From Ferruginibacter paludis (lineage in GTDB: Bacteria > Bacteroidota > Bacteroidia > Chitinophagales > Chitinophagaceae): a stretch of 64,000 nt of DNA. Under the pieces are notes generated by a model. That model was given only the letters and a program-made list of their open reading frames with translations. It had not been told where the DNA came from and made no database searches. Both the position numbers and the translations under genes were made by a program. This document shows, one piece after another, positions 58,413 to 64,000 of this stretch. Each line of letters begins with the position of its first letter. The first letter of the stretch is position 1. Location: positions 124,001 to 188,000 of the forward strand of contig NZ_JAUFQJ010000024.1 of the NCBI RefSeq assembly GCF_030409685.1. The letters run 5' to 3'.

Positions 58413-58437
58413 AGCCCGTTTCTAAATGAAACGGGCT
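58413..58437. terminator. Bidirectional intrinsic terminator
   Basis: A perfect 10-bp stem, AGCCCGTTTC/GAAACGGGCT, around TAAAT. The minus strand has a good T-run (TTTTTATT) and the plus strand a weaker one. It serves the converging proline-rich gene and the iscA-type gene. Confidence 0.88.
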
Positions 58438-58459
58438 CTTCAATTTTATATAACTTACA

Positions 58460-58909
58460 TCAGACCGCAAAACTTTCACCACAGCCGCAACTTCTGCTAG
58501 CATTGGGATTATTAAAGTAAAACCCTTTGCCATTCAATCCATCACTGAATTCAAGCTCGGTATTTACCAAGTATAAAAAACTTTTAAGGTCCGTTACAAT
58601 TTTAACTCCCTTGTCCTCAAACACCTGGTCCATTGGCTTTTGCTCGTTGTCAAAATCCATTTTATAACTTAAGCCGCTACAGCCCCCACCTACAACACCT
58701 ACGCGTAAAAAGTAAGACGGATCGCCCGCCAAACCTGCATCAGCCATCAGACTTCCTACCTTTTGTTTGGCTTTGTCGCTAATGTAAATGGAATTTTCCA
58801 GCATCTTGGGTTCTTCAACCGTAACGGTTTCAACTGCTTCTTCATTGGGCACCTGCGGACATTCCTCAACTACTGTATCTACAGACTTATTTAAAATATC
58901 ACTACTCAT
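58460..58909 (-). CDS. A-type iron-sulfur carrier (IscA/SufA/ErpA family)
   Basis: A 149-residue protein. The C-terminal 105 residues are the HesB-like domain: VGGGCSGLSYKMDF with the first cysteine, and SCGCGESF with the last two. The N-terminal 40 residues (VDTVVEECPQVPNEEAVETV) are an acidic extension not found in E. coli IscA. It would carry Fe-S clusters from the IscU scaffold to target proteins in the cytoplasm. It is the third gene of an isc operon, 66 nt after iscU. Confidence 0.92.
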   Translation of the reverse strand: MSSDILNKSVDTVVEECPQVPNEEAVETVTVEEPKMLENSIYISDKAKQKVGSLMADAGLAGDPSYFLRVGVVGGGCSGLSYKMDFDNEQKPMDQVFEDKGVKIVTDLKSFLYLVNTELEFSDGLNGKGFYFNNPNASRSCGCGESFAV

Positions 58910-58975
58910 TCTTAAACTCTTTTAATTACAACTCACCTCCTGTTATTTGAAAACCAGCAGGTTAAATTCTGCATC

Positions 58976-59395
58976 TTAATGCACTACGCTTTCTTCAAAC
59001 TTAATTGCTTCTTTGCCGTTCTTTACGCGGTAGTCATTGATAGCTGCTTTAATGGCGTCCTCAGCCAATACTGAACAGTGAATTTTAACGGGTGGAAGAT
59101 TTAATTCTTCCACGAAATCCATGTTATCAACTGTGAGCGCTTCATCAATACTTTTTCCTTTCAGCCATTCTGTTGCCAAAGAAGAGGAAGCGATTGCTGA
59201 TCCGCAACCAAAAGTTTTAAATTTAGCATCGGTGATCATACCGGTAGCATCATCTACCTGTATTTGCAAACGCATAACGTCGCCGCATTCAGGAGCGCCT
59301 ACCAAACCGGTTCCAACACTTTTACTACTTTTATCCAGCGTTCCAACATTTTTTGGATTCTGGTAGTGATCGATTACTTTTTCTGAATATGCCAT
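58976..59395 (-). CDS. iscU: Iron-sulfur cluster scaffold protein IscU
   Basis: A 139-residue protein with the three cluster cysteines C37 (PECGDV), C64 (FGCGSA) and C107 (HCSVLAED). LPPVK at 100-104 is the HscA chaperone recognition site. KFKTFGCGSAIASSSLATEW is the family signature. It builds [2Fe-2S] clusters with sulfur from IscS. It lies between iscS and the carrier gene, all on the minus strand. hscA and hscB are not in the window. Confidence 0.95.
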   Translation of the reverse strand: MAYSEKVIDHYQNPKNVGTLDKSSKSVGTGLVGAPECGDVMRLQIQVDDATGMITDAKFKTFGCGSAIASSSLATEWLKGKSIDEALTVDNMDFVEELNLPPVKIHCSVLAEDAIKAAINDYRVKNGKEAIKFEESVVH

Positions 59396-59473
59396 GGTAT
59401 TAAATTTTTTAATTTGTTGATTAGTTAATGTGCTAACCCGTTAAATACTGTGAATGCTAAAAATTTGACCTCT

Positions 59474-60691
59474 CTAATGTGCAGCCCACTCAATTGAATT
59501 TAAGTCAATACCTTCCTTATACATTTCCCATAACGGGCTCATTTCTCTTAACTTTAAAACGGTTTCACTTATTGCTTTAATTGTGTAATCAATTTGTTCT
59601 TCTGTTGTAAACCTTCCCAAACCAAAACGCAGCGAACTATGTGCCAGATCATCACCTAAACCCAATGCTTTTAAAACGTAAGAAGGTTCCAGTGAAGCTG
59701 AAGTGCAGGCTGAACCTGAACTTAGCGCAATGTTTTTATTGAATCCCATCAAAAGGCCTTCACCTTCCACATGCTTAAAAGAAATGTTAGTCACATGTGG
59801 CAAACGATGTTCTGTGCTGCCATTAATATAGGCTTCTTCCAACTTCATCAGCTCTGTTTCCAGTTTATCACGCAAAATACTGATGCGCTTTGTATCGGCT
59901 TCCATCTCCAAACGGGCCAGTTCGCAGGCTTTACCAAACCCTACAATACCGGGTACATTTAAGGTACCGCTTCTCATACCTCTTTCGTGACCACCACCGT
60001 CCATCTGGGCGGTAACTTTTACTCTTGGGTTTTTACGGCGAACATACAATGCACCGATACCCTTAGGGCCATACATTTTATGCGCAGTAAATGCCATCAG
60101 GTCAATACCATCTTTTATTACATCCACCGGAATTTTACCTACTGCCTGTACACCATCAGTAAAAAACAAAACGCCGTGTTTTTTTGCGATCGTGCTTATT
60201 TCTTTAATTGGTTGAACGGTACCGATTTCATTGTTTGCATACATGATGGCTATCAGAATGGTCGTTGGCTTAATAGCCGCTTCCAGTTCTTTAAGATCAA
60301 TCAGACCATCTCTTTGCACCTGTAAATAAGTTACTTCTGCCCCATTCTTTTCCAGGTGTTTGCAGGTATCCAGTACTGCTTTATGTTCTGTAGTAGCTGT
60401 TATAATGTGATTTCCCTTGCTGGCATACATTTCAAATACACCTTTAATGGCAAGATTATCCGCTTCAGTGGCACCACTGGTAAAAATAATTTCTTTGGGA
60501 TCGGCGCCTATTAATTTGGCAACCTGTTCGCGGGCGTAATCAACTGCTTCTTCTGCTTCCCATCCAAAAGGGTGGTTACGACTGGCCGCATTACCGAACT
60601 GCTCCATAAAATAAGGAGTCATCGCTTCAAATACCCGGGGGTCCATCGGTGTTGTGGCATTATTATCTAAATATATCGGTAGTTTTAACAT
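59474..60691 (-). CDS. iscS: Cysteine desulfurase IscS
   Basis: A 405-residue class V aminotransferase-fold enzyme. YLDNNATTPMDPRV begins it; TAHKMYGPKGIGALYV contains the PLP lysine and SSGSACTSASLEPSYVLKALG the active-site cysteine loop of IscS (not the shorter SufS type). It takes sulfur from cysteine and passes it to IscU. It is the first gene of the isc operon, with a -7 box TATGTTTG about 20 nt upstream. No iscR regulator precedes it. Confidence 0.95.
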   Translation of the reverse strand: MLKLPIYLDNNATTPMDPRVFEAMTPYFMEQFGNAASRNHPFGWEAEEAVDYAREQVAKLIGADPKEIIFTSGATEADNLAIKGVFEMYASKGNHIITATTEHKAVLDTCKHLEKNGAEVTYLQVQRDGLIDLKELEAAIKPTTILIAIMYANNEIGTVQPIKEISTIAKKHGVLFFTDGVQAVGKIPVDVIKDGIDLMAFTAHKMYGPKGIGALYVRRKNPRVKVTAQMDGGGHERGMRSGTLNVPGIVGFGKACELARLEMEADTKRISILRDKLETELMKLEEAYINGSTEHRLPHVTNISFKHVEGEGLLMGFNKNIALSSGSACTSASLEPSYVLKALGLGDDLAHSSLRFGLGRFTTEEQIDYTIKAISETVLKLREMSPLWEMYKEGIDLNSIEWAAH

Positions 60692-60710
60692 ACATCTTTA
60701 TTTATCTGTT

Positions 60711-60718
60711 CAAACATA
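60711..60718 (-). promoter_or_regulatory. isc operon -7 box
   Basis: On the minus strand it reads TATGTTTG, a full TAnnTTTG match, 19 nt upstream of the iscS start at 60691. No clear -33 TTG was seen at the best distance. Confidence 0.5.
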
Positions 60719-60817
60719 AAATTACTACAAAAGGTTCTATTTTAGCTTATTCGTAGGTTAACGGAGTCAATAATTTCCCTATTTCACAAACCGCTCACAA
60801 GGACCAACACTTTTGAT

Positions 60818-61219
60818 ATGCAACAAATAGACCATATTGGCATTGCCGTTAAAAGCCTTGCAACTGCTGTTCCTTTATATGAAAAATTATTAAACAGCTT
60901 GTGTTATAAAACAGAAGTTATACCAACAGAAAACGTAACTACCGCTTTTTTTAAAACGGGGGAAACCAAAATTGAACTGCTGGAAAGCAATAGTGACGAC
61001 GGCGTAATTGCCCGCTACCTTGCCAAAAAAGGAGAAGGTATTCATCATATTGCTTTTGAAGTGGCTGATATAGAGGCCGAAATGGCAAGATTAAAGAGCC
61101 TGGGTTTTACCTTACTGAACGAAAAACCAAAACCCGGAGCTGATGATAAACTGGTTTGTTTTTTACATCCAAAAGATACTACAGGTGTTTTAGTTGAGCT
61201 GTGTCAGGGGATTCGTTAA
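60818..61219 (+). CDS. mce: Methylmalonyl-CoA epimerase
   Basis: A 133-residue VOC-fold protein. IDHIGIAVKSLATAVPLYEKLL and GEGIHHIAFEVADIEAEMARLKSLGFTLLNEKPKPGADDKLVCFLHPKDTTGVLVELCQ match the family; the metal-binding His, His and Glu are present. It interconverts the S and R forms of methylmalonyl-CoA in propionate metabolism. The B12-binding mutase subunit at 45345 belongs to the same pathway, though far away. It is divergent from iscS. Confidence 0.93.
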   Translation: MQQIDHIGIAVKSLATAVPLYEKLLNSLCYKTEVIPTENVTTAFFKTGETKIELLESNSDDGVIARYLAKKGEGIHHIAFEVADIEAEMARLKSLGFTLLNEKPKPGADDKLVCFLHPKDTTGVLVELCQGIR

Positions 61220-61253
61220 TAGAGATTTACCATCTTTCGTCACTACCAGACCA

Positions 61254-61892
61254 TTAACTTAGATAAGGGTTTTGTTTTTTCTCTTCCCCTATTGTTGTTG
61301 GCGAACCGTGGCCACTGTAGACTATTGTTTCATCGGGCAATGTAAATAATTTTTTACGGATACTGTTAAGCAGGGTTTGATGGCTACCTCCTGGCAAATC
61401 AGTGCGGCCGATACTTCTTTGAAATAACACATCACCTCCGATTACAAAATGTTGCTTGCGGCAATAAAAACAGATACTGCCAGGCGAATGCCCTGGCGCC
61501 TCTATGATTTCCAGTTCGTCCCCCCCAAGTAAAACCTTATCCCCTTCTTTCAATTCAATGAGTTCCCCGGTATAATTGTCAAAGGGCATATTGTACATTA
61601 AACCTGAAGTTGGTGCAAAAGATAAAACAGCTTTTTCCTTTTCATGCAATTGCAGTTTGAGACTATAAGTTTCGGCAACAAACTTGTTACCAAACACATG
61701 GTCAAGATGGCAATGAGTGTTTAACAGCATTACTGGTTTAAGCCCTTTTTGTTGTATAAAAGTTTGCAGCGTTTCCTTTTCTTCATCAAAGTAACAGCCC
61801 GGATCAATGACGATACATTGTTTAAACTCATTGTATAAAATATACGTATTTTCCTGTATCGGACTAAAAATAAAAGATTGTATCTGCAACAT
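61254..61892 (-). CDS. Metallo-beta-lactamase-fold hydrolase (glyoxalase II-like)
   Basis: A 212-residue protein. LNTHCHLDHVFGN is the metal-binding HxHxDH motif; EAPGHSPGSICFYC, VIGGDVLF and VYSGHGSPTTIGEEKKQNPYL complete it. This is the short YcbL/glyoxalase II-like group that hydrolyses S-lactoylglutathione-like thioesters. The natural substrate in this organism is unknown, because Bacteroidota rarely make glutathione. Convergent with mce. Confidence 0.92.
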   Translation of the reverse strand: MLQIQSFIFSPIQENTYILYNEFKQCIVIDPGCYFDEEKETLQTFIQQKGLKPVMLLNTHCHLDHVFGNKFVAETYSLKLQLHEKEKAVLSFAPTSGLMYNMPFDNYTGELIELKEGDKVLLGGDELEIIEAPGHSPGSICFYCRKQHFVIGGDVLFQRSIGRTDLPGGSHQTLLNSIRKKLFTLPDETIVYSGHGSPTTIGEEKKQNPYLS

Positions 61893-61974
61893 TTAAGATC
61901 AATTTAGCTATTAAAGGGATATTTTTATGATTGGTTTGAATAGAGTAATTTTATTAACAAATATCAGATTAAGT

Positions 61975-64000
61975 ATGGCAAAGTTCAGCAGAATATTTTT
62001 AATAGTGTGTGGTAGTATACTTTTTGGTTCTTTCATTTCCGCAGCCCAGGTAAATGCAGTTGAGTTTGGAAAAAACAGGGTTCAGTATAAAAAATTCAAG
62101 TGGCAATATTATCAAACAAAAAATTTCAATACTTACTTTACTCAAAATGGCCAGGAACTGGCAAAGTTTGTTTTACAGGTGGCAGAAGAAGAGTTGCCAG
62201 GCATTGAAACCTTTACCGAATACAGCTTACAGCGCAGGGCCAATATTGTTGTGTACAACGAGTTTGCAGATTTACAACAATCCAATATTGGGTTAAATGC
62301 AGACTGGCAATCTACCAGCGGGGGCACCAAACTGGTAAATAATAAGATGGTGGTTTATTTTAATGGCGACCATGCTAACCTGCGGAAACAGATCAAGGAA
62401 GGTATTGCCCGCATTTTAACTGACAATGTTTTATTTGGAGAAGACCTGGGCGAAGTAGCCGGAAACCAGGCACTGCTGGATTTACCAAAATGGCTTACAG
62501 ATGGCTACGTTGCTTATGTTGGTGAAAACTGGAACACAGCATTGGATGATGAATTAAAAAGTGAAATCCTAAGTGGCAATTACAAAAATTTTTACCAGTT
62601 TGCTTTTGAAAAACCGGAGTTGGCCGGGCATGCTTTCTGGTATTATATCCAGGAAAAATACAAGAAAGAAAATGTCACGTATTTGCTCTACCTCGCAAGG
62701 GTGTATAAAAACCTGAACCGGGCAAGTCAGCAGGTTTGCAAAACAAACTTTAAAGGTGTTCTGAAGGATTTTATGGAGTTTGAAGAAGAAAAATATTACA
62801 AGGATATCGCCAAAAGAAAAGCCTATCCTAAAGGAAGTTACATTGAAAGTTTTGAAATCCGCAAAAACAAAGATTACTACCGCATTAATGTAAACCCAAA
62901 CAAAAAGAACAATTCTTTTGCGGTAGTCGAGTATAAAAAAGGTATCATAAAAGTGAAGCTGAGCGAAGATTTTGATTATACTACACTGCTGCAATATGGC
63001 ATCCGCAGCTATCAAAACGAAACCAATCCTTATTATCCAATTTTAGCCTGGGATCCAAAGGGGTCAAGACTGACCGTAGTTTACAAACAGGAAGGCAGGA
63101 TAAAATTATTCGTATACGACCTGGTCACAAGGATTAAAAATCCCAAAATTGATCTTACCGATGAGTTTCAGCAAATACAGGATGTAAAATATATACTTGA
63201 CAGTAAAACGCTGTTATTAAGCGCCGTAAAAGACGGGCATACAGATATTTTTACCCTTGGTTTGGACAACGAAAAGGTAAAACAAATCACCAATGACGTG
63301 TATGATGACCTGGACGCCACTTTTGTTTCGTTTCCGGGCAAACAGGGTATTCTTTTCAGCAGCAACCGGCCAAGTTCCGATGCAAAAACTGCCGACACAG
63401 TTTTACCAAGTCATAACCGATACAACATTTTCCTGATTACTAATTTTGGTGTGAAGCCAGAGCTGAACCAGATAACACAGTTATCTAATTTAAAGTACGG
63501 CAATGCCCGTTACCCAACGCCTTACAACTCCAACCACTTTACATTTGTTAGTGATGAAAATGGTGTGGGAAACCGTTATGCCGGCTTCTTTACAACCAAG
63601 GCTGCAGGCCTCGATACATTGGTATTAATCGGTGATGACATCCTGCGCAATCCATCGGTAAAGGAGGTAGACAGCACATTAAACGTCTACAAAAAAACGG
63701 ATGTTGATTCTGTAGCAGTGGTAGCTATTTCAACAGATTCTGTGTACACATTTCCCTTAAGCAATTATGAAAGCAGCATTGCCGAAAGCCGGATTGCCGG
63801 AGATAATAACCAGGTGAGTGAAGTTACCCGGCAGAGTGATGAAAAGACCTTGTACAAATTAAAGATTGATGAAAACACTTTGCGCCGGCGAAACATAACG
63901 GTCCCTCCCACCAGCTATATGAAAAACGTAATTATGGCTGATAAAGTTGCGGCCGGAGAGGGCGACAAATTTGATAAACCACTTGGCATCCCTGGAAAGG
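61975..64000 (+). CDS. Secreted TolB-like beta-propeller protein, 3' end cut by window edge
   Basis: The frame is open from the ATG at 61975 to the window end (675 residues seen, no stop). It begins with a signal-like helix (IFLIVCGSILFGSFISAAQ). Residues 35-300 resemble a peptidase-MA-like domain (KWLTDGYVAYVGENWN and GHAFWYYIQEKY are like the gluzincin surroundings, but no HExxH is visible). Then come WD40/TolB-type repeats (WDPKGSRLTVVYK, VKQITNDVYDDLDATFVSFPGKQGILFSSNRPSSD). It is probably periplasmic or surface-located. Function is not known. Confidence 0.82.
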   Translation, partial: MAKFSRIFLIVCGSILFGSFISAAQVNAVEFGKNRVQYKKFKWQYYQTKNFNTYFTQNGQELAKFVLQVAEEELPGIETFTEYSLQRRANIVVYNEFADLQQSNIGLNADWQSTSGGTKLVNNKMVVYFNGDHANLRKQIKEGIARILTDNVLFGEDLGEVAGNQALLDLPKWLTDGYVAYVGENWNTALDDELKSEILSGNYKNFYQFAFEKPELAGHAFWYYIQEKYKKENVTYLLYLARVYKNLNRASQQVCKTNFKGVLKDFMEFEEEKYYKDIAKRKAYPKGSYIESFEIRKNKDYYRINVNPNKKNNSFAVVEYKKGIIKVKLSEDFDYTTLLQYGIRSYQNETNPYYPILAWDPKGSRLTVVYKQEGRIKLFVYDLVTRIKNPKIDLTDEFQQIQDVKYILDSKTLLLSAVKDGHTDIFTLGLDNEKVKQITNDVYDDLDATFVSFPGKQGILFSSNRPSSDAKTADTVLPSHNRYNIFLITNFGVKPELNQITQLSNLKYGNARYPTPYNSNHFTFVSDENGVGNRYAGFFTTKAAGLDTLVLIGDDILRNPSVKEVDSTLNVYKKTDVDSVAVVAISTDSVYTFPLSNYESSIAESRIAGDNNQVSEVTRQSDEKTLYKLKIDENTLRRRNITVPPTSYMKNVIMADKVAAGEGDKFDKPLGIPGK

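Overview
The window comes from a member of the phylum Bacteroidota, most likely family Chitinophagaceae or a close relative. Signs of this are promoters with the phylum's TAnnTTTG -7 box, several secreted proteins with type IX secretion (T9SS) C-terminal sorting regions, gldF/gldG gliding genes, a MurF-alanine racemase fusion, and small proteins typical of the group. No rRNA, transposase or CRISPR array was seen. One tRNA gene is present.

Layout. (1) Positions 1-12315, all on the minus strand: a surface polysaccharide operon read from wza and the tyrosine kinase wzc through two FdtA-type sugar isomerases, a FemAB-like acyltransferase, a NeuD-like acyltransferase, an adenylation enzyme, a GNAT, an acyl carrier protein, a DegT aminotransferase, a hexapeptide acetyltransferase, a Wzx flippase and a truncated GT2 glycosyltransferase. 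Together they look able to make a dTDP-3-amino-3,6-dideoxyhexose, acylate it with an acid carried on a dedicated carrier protein, and export the polymer. (2) 12316-22572: long gene-poor stretches, one uncharacterised ORF, and two large paralogous T9SS surface proteins, one followed by a small PID-CTERM-like membrane protein. (3) 22995-40645: a 17.65-kb integrative element inserted in the 3' end of tRNA-Ser(GGA). It has a 22-bp att duplication, paired 12-bp-spaced arm-type repeats at both ends, a tyrosine integrase, a replication-type protein, a phage tape measure protein and a small-terminase-like protein, but no capsid, portal or large terminase gene. It has a probable operator/promoter switch and right-end cargo: an Apea-like HEPN protein and an uncharacterised three-gene cassette led by a TIGR04255 protein. 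(4) 40747-64000: ordinary chromosome with tatD, a polysaccharide deacetylase, a lipoprotein, gltX, a B12-binding mutase subunit, enoyl-CoA hydratase, fumC, a T9SS protein, lspA, murF-alr, terC, gldG/gldF, a proline-rich secreted peptide, an iscS-iscU-iscA operon, methylmalonyl-CoA epimerase, a metallo-hydrolase and the start of a TolB-like propeller protein.

The most promising unexplained biology is the element. It keeps what it needs to integrate, probably to replicate, and to specify tail length and start packaging, which suits either a phage satellite or an eroded prophage. It also carries two candidate defence or cargo modules. The adenylation/ACP/acyltransferase set in the polysaccharide operon is the second most interesting system. 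All functional calls rest on reading the sequence and on family knowledge; no database search was run.
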